A stretch of DNA of 64,000 nucleotides from Nannobrachium achirus (lineage: Eukaryota > Chordata > Actinopteri > Myctophiformes > Myctophidae), in assembly GCA_963921795.1 (NCBI GenBank), contig OY997641.1, forward strand, positions 23,652,033 to 23,716,032. Reading direction: 5' to 3'. Each line of letters starts with the position of its first letter. The stretch's first letter is position 1. This document shows, piece by piece, positions 1-12,647 of this stretch. Made by a program: the position numbers and the translations under genes. Under the pieces are notes generated by a model. That model saw nothing but the letters and a program-made list of their open reading frames with translations, was not told where the DNA came from and did no database searches.

Positions 1-610
1 GTCAGGTCGCAGTTACTATCAAAACCTCCACAAACTGTGAGTCCGTCAGTCAGTCCGTCAGTCAGTCCGTCCGTCAGTCAGTCTGTCACACGTCACATGT
101 CACACTTTTGCCCTGCTCATATCTCCGCAACCGTTGCCCCGATCCATGCCAGATTTTGCACACACACTCCTTGCCTGCCAAACTATAACCTCCAAGGACT
201 CCCGGAGGGGCCCCCCAGATGTAAAAAATGACCAAATGTGCAAAAATGACCACCCCAACGGGGCTGCTCACGGGGAATTCCCGGGGCCCACCGACTCCTG
301 GTGCTCCAGAACGGATGCAAAAGTGGTGGCGCCCCCAGTGGAGGACCCCCTGCCACTGCAGCGCACATAAAATGCCGTAACTCGGGCTAGGAGGAGCGAC
401 CGGGAGAGCCGGGGCCGGTACCTATTCGTCCGCCTCGGCGGCGCGGAGAACCCACCCCTCATTTCTCACATGGCCCTCTTCTAGCGCCACCATGTGGCCG
501 ATTCTTGCAAAACACATTTTTGGACACTGCTCCTACAATTTTTGCCCTAAAATCACTCAAATCGGTACACAGTATGTGCTTATCTCCCGATTAGGGAGTC
601 TTACTGGTTA
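1..610 (+). mobile_element. Dispersed family A element, left-truncated by window edge
   Basis: The copy starts inside the left terminus (GTCAGGTCGCAGTTACTATC) and passes through a CAGTCCGT-type short tandem array, a GC-rich middle and a right end reading CTTATCTCCCGATTAGGGAG. The same order of blocks recurs at 1718-2076, 2104-2925, 3061-3415 and 6368-7235. Complete copies end in near-palindromic GCGACCGTAGGTCGC termini in inverted orientation, which suggests a non-autonomous DNA element. No coding capacity is visible; short frames across it are translations of the array. Superfamily is unknown to me. Confidence 0.7.
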
Positions 611-1717
611 GATACAATAAGTACATAAAGTACAATAAAAAGCATCCTGAAAAAAGTACTTTTCAAGTGTGACAAGGTCACTGTGAAGGTCTCTAGCTAT
701 GGTAGGTCATGAACAGCTGCCATTGACATGCACACAAGGGCATATTTCTTCTGTCTCCAAGTAATAAAACATATTGTAATGAACTCAGCATGATGTCACA
801 ATTGCACAATTATTCCATTTGTTTTCAAGCGGCAGCGTTAAAGGAATCTTCTGACTTCAGTATCATGTAGTTTGCCAGCAAAGGCTGAGGAACAGATAGC
901 TTTGTTTGAAGTCTCCATTCTCACATTCCTTGCATTTACACCACAAACAAAGAACAGGCTCCATTGCAGGTGTTTCCCAAAAATGAGCTCACGGCCTGGG
1001 ATCTGGCAGCAGTTGATCAACTGTTTATTTTCAAACCACTTTATAGGCGACAAAGCACAGAGCCTCAGGCTGGTGCAGTCAACAATTGACTTGAGCATCC
1101 CTCTCTAACCACATAAGCACTATTCACTATTCACTATTCACAAAACGAACAATTGAAATAGCAGACTTAAAAGCTCACATTGTGTTACATTGTGGATTTG
1201 TTTGTGCTATTTTCTGAATTCAAATATTTTGAAAATGTTCACCTATAATGTCATGTATGTGCCAAAATAGTTCCACCAGAAGTCATGTGGCTAAAGGACA
1301 ATTTATTCATCCATTGCCATGACAGTAATATGCTTTCGTCTCATCCCACTGAGTTTCCACTTGTGAAGCCGTCGGCAAGGATTTTACGCATCTGTTTCAG
1401 TCTAGCGGCTGGCAAAACAGGGACAGCGGCACCCCTGGCTTTAGGTGTAACCGTTACCCATGTGGAACACTTGTTTGATGAAACCCCAATAATGAGAGTG
1501 GGCTCACACACAAATCGGTCACTATCTAGGTCAGCAGTAGCTGTTTGGCAGGGTGCCCTGTACGGAGAATTTTCTTGTGTCACAAACAACACATTGTGAG
1601 CTTGTAGATCGGGCTATTTTCTGTGTGCGATGCCGTCGCACCACAAGGTTTAAATCAGGCTTCAGTCTAACAACAGCAGAGGGCGCTGTTTTTCCTTTCT
1701 TTTGCCGACGGTTTCGC
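611..1717. other. No gene seen; unique-looking AT-rich DNA
   Basis: No exon, RNA gene or clear element was recognised. Near 1590-1625 there is one arm of the recurrent hairpin motif (CATTGTGAGCTTGTAGATC followed by GCTATTTT). Confidence 0.5.
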
Positions 1718-2076
1718 TCGCGCGACCACTTTTGCATCCGTTCTGGAACACCAGGAGTTGGTGGTCCCCAGGAATTCCTCGTGAGCAGCCCCGTTGGGGT
1801 GGTCATTTGGTCATTTGCACTTTTTGGCGGCGGCACCAGGGGGTCCATTGGGGGTCCCTGGAGCTCCGGGGGTCCTGGAGGTTGTGGTTTGGCAGGCAAG
1901 GAGTGTGTGTACAAGGTTTGGCATGAATAGGGGCAACGGTGGCAGAGATATGAGTAGGGCAAAAGTGTGACGTGATGTGACGTGACGTGACTGACGTGAC
2001 GTGACTGACGGACGGACGGACGGACGGACGGACGGACGGACGGTGGAGGTTTTGAAAGTAACTGTGACCTGACGGT
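1718..2076 (-). mobile_element. Family A element, partial, reverse orientation
   Basis: This is the reverse complement of the left part of family A, from the CACTTTTGCATCCGTTCTGGA block to the GACGGTCGC terminus. It carries an expanded (ACGG)n tract at about 2007-2042 beside CGTGACGTGACTGA repeats. It ends only about 30 bases from the next family A copy, with the same orientation. Confidence 0.65.
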
Positions 2077-2103
2077 CGCAATTAACATCTAACAACATTA
2101 TTT

Positions 2104-2925
2104 ACCAGTAACACTCCCTAATCGGGAGATAAGCGACCGTAGGTCACTTATCTCCACAAATAGGGCAAAAATGTGTTTTGCCAAAATCTTCCTGATCCAT
2201 GTTGATGACATGAGTGTAGACATACTGTGTAGTGATTTTCGTGATTTTAGGGCAAAATCTGTAGGAGCAGTGTCCAAAAATGTGTTTTTAAAAATCGGCC
2301 TGGAGGTGGCGCTATATGGGAGAGATTCATGTTGATGGGATGAGTGTAGACATACTGTGTACCGATTTGCGTGATTTTAGGGCAAAAATTGTAGGAGCAG
2401 TGTCCAAAAATGTGTTTTGCAAGAAGCGGCCTCATGGTGGCGCTAGAAGAGGGCCATGTGAGAAATGAGGGGTGGGGTCTCCGCGCCGTCAAGGCGGACG
2501 AATAGGTACCGGCCCCGGCTGTCCCGGTCGCTCCTAGCCGGAGTTACGGCATTTTATGTGAGCTGCAGTGTAGGGGGGCCTCCACTGGGGGCGCCACCAC
2601 TTTTGCATCCGTTCTGGAGCACCAGGAGTGGGTGGTCCCCGGGAATTCCCCGTGAGCAGCCCCGTGGGGGTGGTCATTTGGTCAGTTTAGCACATTTGGT
2701 CATTTTTTACATCTGGGGGTCCCCCAGGGACCTGGGGGTCCCTGGAGCTCCGGGGTTTGTAGTTTGGCAGGTAAGGAACGTGTGTGCAAAATTTGGCATG
2801 GATCGGGGCAACGGTTGCGGAGATATGAGCAGGGCAAGAGTGTGACGTGTGAGGTGTGACAGACAGACTGACTGACGGACTTACACTTTGTGCAGGGTTT
2901 GATAGTAAATGCGACCTACGGTCGC
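2104..2925 (-). mobile_element. Family A element, nearly complete, reverse orientation
   Basis: The copy runs from the ACTCCCTAATCGGGAG end and GCGACCGTAGGTCAC terminus to the GCGACCTACGGTCGC terminus near 2925. It contains a partial internal duplication around 2205-2290 and 2335-2420 (GACATGAGTGTAGACATACTG versus GGATGAGTGTAGACATACTG). No open reading frame of protein character is present. Confidence 0.65.
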
Positions 2926-3060
2926 AACTATATGTTAAATGGCGTTTGAATCCATTTTGGGCCGCTTTGAACTGAAGAGAGGCAGCTTTCCTCCTAGCTA
3001 GCTGCTAATGTTAGCTAGCCAGTAGCCTGTGAGTGTGAACAGATGCATAGTCATAGTTGC

Positions 3061-3415
3061 AACCGTCAGGTCGCAGTTACTATCAGAACCTCCACCGGCT
3101 GTCCGTCAGTCCTCCGTCAGTCTGTCTGTCTGTCACGTCACGTCACGTCATGTCATGTCATGTCATGTCATGTCATGTCATGTCACACTTTTGGCCCTAC
3201 TTTTATCTCTGCCACCGTTGCCCCTATCCATGCCAAACTTTGCACACAAACTTTGCCCCTGATTTACATTTACTTGTATCACATGTCCCTCTTCTAGTGC
3301 CACCATGAGGTTGCTTTTTGCAGACTCTTATCTCCGGCACTGTTGCCCGTATCCATGCCACGCTTTGCACACACCTGACGGTCGCTTATCTCCCGATTAG
3401 GGAGTCTCATTGGTC
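3061..3415 (+). mobile_element. Family A element, short derivative
   Basis: Left terminus CAACCGTCAGGTCGCAGTT is followed by an expanded TGTCA pentamer array (about 3133-3185) and jumps to the right end CGGTCGCTTATCTCCCGATT. The GC-rich middle of the family is missing. Confidence 0.6.
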
Positions 3416-3699
3416 ATAGAGGACCCGGTCAAATGTTTTCCCCCACACATGAATCAAATAATCTCAATGATAAGATTCATTATTTTATTCTGAATGACGT
3501 TTAAAATCGATTTTCAGACATGGAAGCAGGCTAGCAGCATTCCTGCTAACGCAGCTTCCTCTGGCTGCTTTGTTTGTTGTCACTCAGGTGGGCACATCAA
3601 AGCCAGGTGTGGATCAAAGCCACCGCTTGTTCCGCCCCGCGCTACAAAACAAGCGCTCCTGGTCTCAATCTCACAGAATCTCCAAAACACTGTGACATA

Positions 3700-3990
3700 T
3701 ACTGTACATGTCAGTCTAACCTATATACTATACATGTCAGTCTAACCAGTGTGTCTGGTTCTACAGACAGGGATCTCCATATATGGGCATAAAAGGGATT
3801 TTGTTAGTGTGGTTCCCCTAACAGGACTTCATATGGGAATGCCCATATGGAGGTCACATCGGCCACATACAATCCCTTTTATGCCCATATATGGAGATCC
3901 CTGTCTGTAGAGCCAGCCACATAGGTTAGACTGACATGTATAGTTTATAGGTTAGAAAAGCGAGGTCGCTTCCGCCCTTAAGCGTCTTAC
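3700..3990. mobile_element. Dispersed family C, palindromic segment
   Basis: The segment 3769-3912 is an inverted repeat with outer arms CAGGGATCTCCATATATGGG and its complement. Related GCCCATATATGGAGATCCC blocks recur at 24560-25078, 28545-29115, 34660-34960 and 48675-49075, usually followed by a CGTCTTACTA end block, seen here near 3983. It looks like a non-autonomous transposon family; class not determined. Confidence 0.55.
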
Positions 3991-3997
3991 TACCACT

Positions 3998-4145
<148 letters not shown>

Positions 4146-4744
4146 CACAATATTACACACCTACGGTACTTCTCTCTTGATGACAACTGCTTATTTCGTT
4201 CATCTTGTGTTTAGAAAAACACAAATTACTATTTATTTTGTAGCAACCAGGGTTACAAAATGTATTTTTCTTTTTGTAAACTGTGGCCTTACATACAGTT
4301 GTGTGACCTTCCCAGGTAGAATGCTTGAACTTCCTGTTTTACATCAGCGAAAGACAACTATTTGAGTGGTGAAGAATAAGTAATCGTTAAAGCCCTAGTG
4401 CTGTATATAAGCCTCTTTTTGTGTGTACCGTATGCAATGGGCATGAATGTGATTCCAGTAGAGGGATTTAGAAGAGCATTGCAGTGGTGGTTGGGTTGCA
4501 TGGTGTGTGGTTGTCTGCAGAGTTTATCTCTCCAGAGGTTAGAGGTGTTTAATTATGGGTTTCCACGCAGTCTGGCTGTGTTTAGTCTGGTTCATCCACT
4601 TCTCCGTGGCTGTTGGAGAATTGAAAATGAAAGGAGGCTGAAAGCCCCTGGAGTCTAGGGGAACGACAGCCTCCACAGCCTCTTGCTTACACATAACGTT
4701 TATACACAGACCCACAGCAGACCTGGAGCTGACCTGCTCATGGT
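4146..4744. other. No gene seen
   Basis: Moderately AT-rich DNA with no exon signature or element that I recognise. Confidence 0.4.
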
Positions 4745-4900
4745 TCTGTGTAAATTAGAGCTGGCTTGGTCATTACTCTGTATAAAGTAGACATGGCCCA
4801 GTGTTTGTGCTGCGTAAAGTAGAGCCGACCCAGTGATTATTCTGTGTAAAGTAGAACTGGTCCGGTGTTGTTTCTGTGTAAAATAAATCTGACCAGTTGG
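4745..4900. repeat. Degenerate tandem repeat, unit about 33 bases
   Basis: Five imperfect units share the core CTGTGTAAAGTAGA followed by a variable CTGG-rich half. The minus-strand frame across it is a repeat artefact. Confidence 0.7.
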
Positions 4901-5078
4901 TTTGGTATATACAGTAGTAAAGCACAAGTTGGTTGTGTGTGACGTAGAACCAGAGAAATCTAGACAATCCTGTGGAATTATAGTTAACACATACTGATCA
5001 TGTTGAATAAATGTGTTGATGAGCAATGAACAGTTAACTATTTCCAATCATAAGGTTCACACCTGACCACAGCAGATG

Positions 5079-5080
<2 letters not shown>

Positions 5081-5154
<74 letters not shown>
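5081..5154. repeat. (TC)n microsatellite
   Basis: Uninterrupted TC dinucleotides, 37 units. Confidence 0.97.
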
Positions 5155-5157
<3 letters not shown>

Positions 5158-6367
5158 ATTATTGATCTTGATGAAGGCATGCACTGATTCATTAGCAAAA
5201 ATGAAATGAACATAAATTAAAACATTTTATTGGGTTTGTATAAAGATGTGTTTTAAATCATTAGACCTTGCTTATTTGCTTTTGTTGCTACTGTATATGG
5301 CAAATTACACTGTATCTTTCACCTTTTTACAAAGACTTTATCATGTACTGTTTGATGTGATTTTAGTAGTGTGCACCAATATGCTAGAAAGGCAAGCAGA
5401 ATTGAATCCTGGTTGTTGAAGGGACACTGAGTCTCACCTCACGTCTATCAAGCAGCTGATCTGGTTCTATTCACATGAATAAAAAACAACTAATGACGAA
5501 ACTTGAATTGAACTTTACTTGATGTCTGTAAAAGTCTGTAATAGTCTGTAAAAAACAACATTTTCACACAATCCTATACAGAGACAAGATGATTAGTAAA
5601 GATTATTGTTGCACAAGATTGAGTACATACAGTAATTCCTGCAGATTGTTCTCTGCAGTTTTAAGACATTCACACCCACTAAAAGGTGGATAAAAACGTG
5701 GAATTTGATCATCATAAATTCTTCCCTTGGTCTGCTACAGCGTTGTAATCCGCAGTGTGAAGACAGCTTTAGAAAGAAAAAACATATATGGGTTTATGTT
5801 ACATTCAGACCTTCTGGGATCCATACCAGGATGTTTAAAACACATCAACATATAAACACACAGCATACCTCCACCATCACTCATTTTCTGTTAGGACAGG
5901 GGTCTTCGACAGGGGGGTCCTGTCTGGTCTGAGGACCTCAGAGTTACTACAGGGGGGCGGGGGCCGCTAAATCTTAGTGTGATAGGATCATGTTTTTTAC
6001 ATTAACCATTTGAACCCTAGCATCCCTATTCTGAGTAGAACATCACAAGGGTGACTAGATGTCCCAAAAATCCTCGCATATTTTTTATGTAATTACAGTG
6101 GTCTTCTTATTTTGATAAAATGATGTATAAACACAACAGGCTTGGGAACAACTCCTTTCTCTTTTCTTCCTACTAAAACAGGTCAGCCGTGACGTGAGTG
6201 ACTGAGTCTGAACACTAAAGACAGATTTTTATACATTATCGTGGCGGCGCTGGTGCACCGAAAATAGCCAATCTACAAGCTCGCAGTCACAAAACAGCAT
6301 GTTCTGACACGCAACGTTTTGATCTGCTACTTCTTTCCGGCACTTTACACATACAGCATAAATTATT
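5155..6367. other. No gene seen; one hairpin arm
   Basis: No coding or RNA feature is recognised. Near 5897-5935 is a CAGGGGTCTTCGAC segment that resembles the start of hAT-type miniature elements, without a matching end found. At about 6261-6300 is one arm of the recurrent hairpin motif. Confidence 0.4.
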
Positions 6368-7235
6368 GCGACCGTAGGTCGCATTTACTACCAAAACCTC
6401 CACCGGCTGTCCGTGGGTCAGTGAGTCAGTGAGTCAGTGAGTCAGTCAGTCAGTCACACTTTTGCCCTGCTCATATCTCCGCAACCGTTGACCCGATCCA
6501 TGCCAGATTTTGCACACACACTCCTTGACTGCCAAACTACAACCTCCAAGGACCCCCGGAGCCCCAGGGACCCCCGGGTCCCTGGGGGACCCCCAGATGT
6601 AAAAAATGACCAAATGTGGTCACACGTCACACGTCACACTTTTTCCCTGCTCATATCTCCGCAACCGTTGACCCCATCCATGCCAGATTTTGCACACACA
6701 CTCCTTGCCTGCCAAACTACAACCTCCAAGGACCCCCGGAGCCGACCCCCAGATGTAAAAAATGACCAAATGTGCAAAAATGACCAAATGACCACCGCAA
6801 CGGGGCTGCTCACGGTGAATTCCCGGGGACCACCGACTCCTGGTGCTCCAGAACGGAAAGAAAGTGGTGGCGCCCCCAGTGGAGGACCCCCTGCCACTGC
6901 AGCGCACATAAAATGCCGTAACTCGGGCTAGGAGCGTCCGGGAGAGCCGGGGCCGGTACCGGTACCTATTCGTCCGCCAAGGCAACGCGGACACCCCACC
7001 CCTCATTTCTCACATGGCCCTATTCTAGCGCCACCTTCAGGCCGATTCTTAAAACACATTTTTGGACACTGCTCCTACAGTTTTTGCCCTAAAATCACGA
7101 ATATCACTACACAGCATGTCTACACTCATGTCATCAACATGGATCAGGAAGATTTTGGAAAAACAAATGTTTGCCCTATTTGTGGAGATAAGCCACCTAC
7201 GGTCGCTTATCTCCCGATTAGGGAGTCTTACTGGT
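6368..7235 (+). mobile_element. Family A element, longest copy, with internal duplication
   Basis: Left terminus GCGACCGTAGGTCGC and right terminus CTACGGTCGCTTATCTCC are both present and are inverted relative to each other. A block of about 180 bases (CACACTTTTGCCCTGCTCAT onward) occurs twice, starting at 6455 and 6635. The tetranucleotide array is GAGTCAGT-based here. Nothing in it looks coding. Confidence 0.7.
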
Positions 7236-7950
7236 GATAAATTAGGCATAACACTGCAGTTGATAAGCTTGATTGAAATATCAACAAATTCACGTTCAGT
7301 GGAGCCCTGGCCTTATGCATTCTTTCCTTGGACTAACTTCTACAGTAGCTGGTGAAATATTGAAGTTAAACACTTTCAATCTGGTGTCCCTATTTTGGCC
7401 ATGTCTTTATAGGCTAAATGTTTTGTAAATGTTCAAAAATAGCTGATCTTCAAGCTCATGACTCATGTTGGAGCTGGTGACGCCTCGCCTTCCATATAGT
7501 CTTTCCAAAACACCATATGGAGTGCAAAAAAGAAAACCTAGCAAATTGGCTGATATTTGACCATGCGACGCATCAGCATGGCATTCGCCGTCGGCAGTGA
7601 TGAATTGCACATCAGGCGTGAACAATGGCAATTTAATGAAACGCCGTGATTTGGGGAAAGCATAGCCGCTGAAGATCGATCAATACCTTCGCTCGCATTG
7701 GCTGCGAGCCTAATTTACTGCGTGATTTATCACCTTGCACTTTTGAGGGGCTGCTTTATACGTCGCTTTCCGATGTGGGAGGGAGGGGGATAGCTTGATT
7801 CCACTGACGATATTGAACGGCTCTCTTATCAGTTTCATCGGGATCTTTGAAGTGTGAGATTTTTTTCACTCGATCACACAGTACTGTTTTTAGAGAGAGA
7901 TTATTTCACCCAAGCAACCAGACAGATAGGGAGAAACAGAAAAGACGAGA
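7236..7950. other. No gene seen; one hairpin arm
   Basis: One arm of the hairpin motif lies at about 7437-7470 (AAATAGCTGATCTTCAAGCTC). Otherwise nothing is recognised. Confidence 0.4.
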
Positions 7951-7957
7951 GACAGAC

Positions 7958-8021
<64 letters not shown>
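7951..8021. repeat. (GACA)n microsatellite
   Basis: About seventeen tetranucleotide units, slightly interrupted at the left. Confidence 0.95.
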
Positions 8022-8057
8022 TATGCAATAACCTGGGCAATGTTGGACTGTGGGTAC

Positions 8058-8505
8058 CAGGCACGTGCACACATAGACATCAAAGGGGGCTTGAGCCCAT
8101 GCCCTTTTATCGGTCTGTAAAAAGTGCCCTCTCCAGACCATGAATGCAGTTTTTGCTATGGTGAAAGGAAATGCAAATGCCCTCTTTCCGTGCCATAACA
8201 GTAGGCAGCATTCAAGAGAATTGCCTTGTCCAAACTCTCCTGAACTTGAATGCAGCATCTTATGTTGAAAGAATTGCCCTCTCTGTGTAGAAATCCATGC
8301 CGTTACGCCACATCTCCAGTATTGACTTGGTTATGCTTAGTTCAGTGCGGTTTCACACACCGAAAATAGCCGACCTCCAAGCTCACAACGCGGCGCGATG
8401 CGACACGTTGTGAGCTTGGGAGGTCTGCTATTTTTGGTGCTTCCACCAAAAGGCCCTTTTGGAAATTCCAGCCCCTGCCTCTCTAACATTCTCTGCACGT
8501 CCCTG
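8058..8505. mobile_element. hAT-type miniature element with perfect 8-bp target duplication
   Basis: The element has termini CAGGCACGTGCA and TGCACGTCCCTG, which are inverted copies with one mismatch, and is flanked on both sides by GTGGGTAC (8050-8057 and 8506-8513). Eight-base duplications and CAG...CTG ends are hallmarks of hAT transposons. It is homologous along its length to 40064-40448. There is no transposase, so it is non-autonomous. It carries a copy of the recurrent hairpin at 8363-8435. Confidence 0.9.
8363..8435. repeat. Recurrent hairpin motif, copy in hAT element
   Basis: Left arm AAAATAGCCGACCTCCAAGC pairs with the right arm ending GGAGGTCTGCTATTTT; the pairing continues through GCTCACAACG with a loop of about 16 bases. 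See the finding on the hairpin family. Confidence 0.85.
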
Positions 8506-8513
8506 GTGGGTAC

Positions 8514-9276
8514 CAAATTCTGGACAAGCTGTTACACATCACAAGAGAGAGTGAGAGAGAGAGAGTTTGGGGGGGGGGTTGAGTGGGAAGTGGTGCTTGG
8601 CACCCCACCAGGAGGCGATGTGGAGAAGAAACAGCATCACATACAGTAAGACCTCCTACTGAGTGTGCAGGCAGCCAGTGCCTTTATCTAACCACCCACC
8701 CCCACCCTCACACCAAATAAAAAGCCACCCTGATGCGTTAAGCACTTGCAAACTGGCATCAAAAATAGCAGATCTACATGGTCAGAAAGTGTCGCATCAT
8801 GGCACCGCGTCAGCTTGTAGATAGGCTAATTTCACATTTTTCACCATCGTACGCCAAAGTAGAGAATTGGGCTTAAGCGGTTAAACCTCTCTATTCACTC
8901 TTCATTCATCAGTGATTGGTGAAGATGCTCCAGCTCATTTTGTGAAGGAGAATGATTCAGCATCAGCCATACCACTGTTACATAATGTCATCTGATGTTA
9001 TTGTTATTATTTTTATTTTTACAAAACATACCACATATCTTCATCATAGCGTATATGATTGATATTAATTTCCTAATAAGAAAGTGAAGATTGCATTGGT
9101 TGAAAAGGAAAAACTGAAAAATCCCAATTAGAACATTCCTGCTCCTGATTTCCTGTTTGATAGCTCATTTCCTTTGTCCTTCAAAGTCCTTTCATCTTCT
9201 CCTCATTCCCTTCTTTTCTCACCCTCTCCATCCATCCCTTATCTCATCCCTCACTTTCACCATCTGCTCTCCCTCT

Positions 9277-9279
<3 letters not shown>
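8514..9279. other. No gene seen; one hairpin copy
   Basis: A divergent hairpin copy lies at about 8761-8830 (AAAAATAGCAGATCTACATG at the left, CAGCTTGTAGATAGGCTA at the right). The rest is AT-rich DNA leading into the polypyrimidine stretch before the first USP43 exon. Confidence 0.45.

Positions 9280-9335
<56 letters not shown>
9280..9335. repeat. (TC)n microsatellite forming the polypyrimidine tract of an acceptor
   Basis: Uninterrupted TC dinucleotides end nine bases before the acceptor of the first USP43 exon seen, so the array may act as its polypyrimidine tract. Confidence 0.9.
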
Positions 9336-9339
<4 letters not shown>

Positions 9340-9344
9340 GCCAG

Positions 9345-9507
9345 GTTACCACCACAGCCTCCCCTCCTCTCCCTACTCCTCTGGTCCAGAGGCTCAGAGG
9401 TTACTGGCATCGGGGGCCTTGTCATCAGAGTTCCTCAACCAGGGGGTCCCCGTGAAGATCCTGCTGCTGGTGTGCAATGCTGCGGGGGCGGGACAACAGG
9501 CTGTCAG
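9345..9507 (+). CDS. usp43: USP43, ubiquitin carboxyl-terminal hydrolase 43: first exon visible
   Basis: USP43 is a USP-family deubiquitinase (cysteine isopeptidase that removes ubiquitin from proteins). The exon is bounded by GCGCCAG and GTAATG. It translates from the third base as YHHSLPSSPYSS..., ending in VKILLLVCNAAGAGQQAV plus two bases of an Arg codon. The KxLLxVCNxxGxGQQA block precedes the R-FGPPF segment of the next exon, the same order as in human USP43. This region lies in the insert between the two halves of the catalytic domain. The upstream exons that would hold the Cys box (NTCFMN type) were not found in the first 9.3 kb and must be left of the window. The identification rests on the full set of nine in-phase exons, above all the C-terminal tail. 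USP31 is the nearest alternative but its tail differs. Confidence 0.9.
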
Positions 9508-9941
9508 GTAATGGCGCGAAACTGTCCCCGTCGCACCGCGGCACACGCGACTGCGTCCTCAGCTGGTTGTTTTACCGGCCCGTTTCACAGGCGTGGAACG
9601 CAGTAACCTCGCCGGTCTAGAAAATATGGGGGGAAAATGTGGTTTCCGATTGAGGTTTCTTGTTGTGGGTTTCCGGTTGGCACCGCAACTAGGAACATGA
9701 TGCCCCACATAATGTGAATCAATTAGTTTATTAGCCTCTCTACACTATGAGTTACAATAAAAGATGGATGTACCAAACGATTATTATAGCACACAAATCA
9801 AAACGATTATACAAATGATGGCTGAGGGGAACTCTAGCACGGATCAGAAAACCGATCCCCGTGGAACACAGTAGAATTCATCTGTATGTCAGTATGAACC
9901 ATTTTCGGAGCAAAATCTCCTTTTTTTTTTGTCGGCATCCC

Positions 9942-10012
9942 AAAATAGCAGAACCACAAGCTCATAACCCATCACATTGTGTGATGGGTGCGCTTGTAGA
10001 TCTGCTATCTTT
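9942..10012. repeat. Recurrent hairpin motif, stand-alone copy
   Basis: Left arm AAAATAGCAGAACCACAAGC and right arm GCTTGTAGATCTGCTATCTTT pair around the inner stem CCCATCACA/TGTGATGGG. No hAT or other termini are evident beside it. Confidence 0.75.
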
Positions 10013-11326
10013 GGCACAGGACACCACCGTACAACGGAGATTGTGCATAAAAGTGGTGTGTTCAGTTTCAACTATACCTAGCTGAGAGAGGTGTCACGTC
10101 GACACGTATCCTGGGCAGATCGGGAGGCTGTCCTTGTGACCTTCAAATAACCATTCAGCTACGGCCGCCCCAATTGCAATGCCATAATTCACTTTGACAG
10201 ACATCTGATTCTCCTCTGCTCCTCAGTCTGTTTAGCAGTCCCCCCCCCCCCCCCCCCCCCAATACCCACACACACCCACACGCACCCACACACTCACATA
10301 TGCACACATACGTAGTTAATTGGATGGTTGAGAAAATCAAGGTCACGTCAGCTCCCCCAGTTCAAGAGAGGCTTGCGCTCGAACTAAACAAGAGGCGAGT
10401 TTCAGACCGCAGAGCTGAGGAGTTTGACATGTGGCGCGATGGAACGATCCATCAGCTAGCCTCCACACGGACACCAGGTCCGGGAGGATCGATATTCCGG
10501 GTCCAATTCCATTCACCAAGACGGTTGTATCTGTCTCTCCTTCAAATGCCTCACCACCCCCTCGCATTCGTCTCATCACATCAAAGCCAGGAGTATGATA
10601 TGACACTGGAATCTTATACAGTGTACGTTCTCTCTTTCTGATTCTCCCTGATTCTCCGAAGAACAGGTTTGCTGGTAGAGTCCTCGCCAGGGGAGCGAAG
10701 GTGCAGCAGAGTGTGACATTTGTTTGATTTCAGGTTAATTATTTTGTTTTACCAGTGATTCCACGAGGTGTTCGAGGGATAATACTCTGTGGAGGGCCGC
10801 ATCGCACCTTTCTCAAATCCAATTATTATTATGGTGACATTTGTTTTACCTTTTGTGGTAGTGAGAGAATATGCCATCTATGCCAGCATCGCTAATTCAT
10901 CATGAGACAAGTATCAACCGTTATTACCGGTATCACCATTACCATGAAGATTTGTAGTCTGCTCCACATTCGCTTCGAGGTATTTATTTACAGTGTGAGC
11001 TGTAATAGAGGTGGTGTTTGTCATCGCCACTAAATGAAGGTGAACTGAGCTCGTCGACTCAAAATAGATGCTGCTGATTAGGGACGCCGCATGCAGGGTG
11101 CGCTGTGGTACGTGTGGCTTATCGCATCAGTCGCAGCACGGTCGGACACACTTCCCACCCTTCCTGATGCGTTGACAGGCTCCTCATCGAGCCCTCGCCG
11201 TGGTTTAGACCGATGGCGTCCGATCCCAGAGCAGCAGCAGCAATCATCTCAAACTCCCCAGGATCTCTAATCTCTAATCCCATCTATAGCTGCAGCCCCG
11301 CCTGCAGCCCCCAGGACACTCTCTCG

Positions 11327-11418
11327 AAAATAGCAGATCTACAAGCTCACATGTGTCACAGGTGAGCTTCTACAGGCTCACATGTGTCACATCTGAGCTT
11401 GTAGTTTGCCTCTTTTCA
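11327..11418. repeat. Recurrent hairpin motif, copy with tandem inner stem
   Basis: The left arm is AAAATAGCAGATCTACAAGC; the right arm ends GAGCTTGTAGTTTGCCTCTTTT. The interior has two GCTCACATGTGTCACA blocks, so the inner stem was duplicated. Confidence 0.75.
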
Positions 11419-12647
11419 GTGTGGGATACCATGGACACCACACTAAGTATAAATCAGGATTAGTCAGTGAAAGGAAACGGACTGAGACAACCTGAGGCCA
11501 GAATATGAAATCCATGGTAGTTGTAATGATGCTTCAGGGGCAGAAAATGGCTGCATGGATGTGGCGTTTTTTGAGGCGCGTGGACTCCACTGTGATTGTG
11601 AACGAGTCAGAGATGGGGCCTTGTGATAACCAATCACTGTTTCCAACTCGCACCATACTAACCTCTTCTTACCCGAGAGGGAGAGCAGTTTCTAGTGAAC
11701 TCAGAGCCCTTAATACAGCAGGACTAAGAGCTGTTATGTCCCAGCTAAAAATGTATGTCCCATCGTTTGCTTGTTTCTTAATGACCTGACGTACAGGAGC
11801 AGTAAGAGCCCAGTTCAACTACAAAATAAAAAGGGATTGTCCTGGCTCTTGCTACTTACCGGTGTAATTAATTGTTTAAAACCGACCAAGTCCTTTTTCT
11901 CCTTGCCAGTCACACACGCACGCGCAGAAATGTTGTTTGGAAATTAACTTCCACGGCATGGAAATGATAGCAAATGGAGACCAGCGACATTAATGGTTAG
12001 AATGACACACCGTTTTTGTGATACTCTGTCTCAATGTATAGGAGCCTCGACGGTTTCCTGTGACTTTGATGGGATATTTTACCTGTGAACAAGCCCTGTC
12101 ATTAACGATGATTATTTGGTTGGTCCAAGCCTGTAGTAATCCCATGTCTGTTAAGAGTCTAATGCAAAAAAAAGAAAAAGCAGAAAACATTAATTAGTGA
12201 GACAGTTTGTGTATTACTGTTGATAATGAGGATACTACACGTGGCTCATTATTAAAATAGAATTGCCCTATTGAAGCATGGGACTTATGTTAAACTGTGT
12301 GTAGGTGTGTGCATGTGTGCGTGCTTGCGTATGGTGTAGACCTCACGTTGATAATAAGAATCTTGCCTTCAATCAGAGGTGTACTTTGATAAATGCATGG
12401 TGTGATTCTTCATTAGAAATGGAGGGTCTTCAATCTCCTTGGCTATAATGATGTCACATTAACCAGCCAGCCCCCTTCTATAGATAGGCTGTAATGAGAA
12501 ACGCACTGTATTACTGATAATGGGTCCAGCAATAGTAATTTCATATTATTATAATGGTATGCCAGGTGTAGATTAGCTGTGGACCATGTGACAGCCAGCA
12601 AGTCAGCAAGCTGGTACTCTCTTTATTCAATAATAGTAATGAGTGTG

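Larger units (their letters stand above)
9508..12647. other. USP43 intron, left part: no other gene seen
   Basis: This is intronic DNA. It contains a C homopolymer (about 10240-10260), CA-rich stretches and two hairpin copies listed separately. The 113-residue frame at 10300-10641 and the frames around 11505-11789 show no domain or codon character and I regard them as chance. Confidence 0.5.
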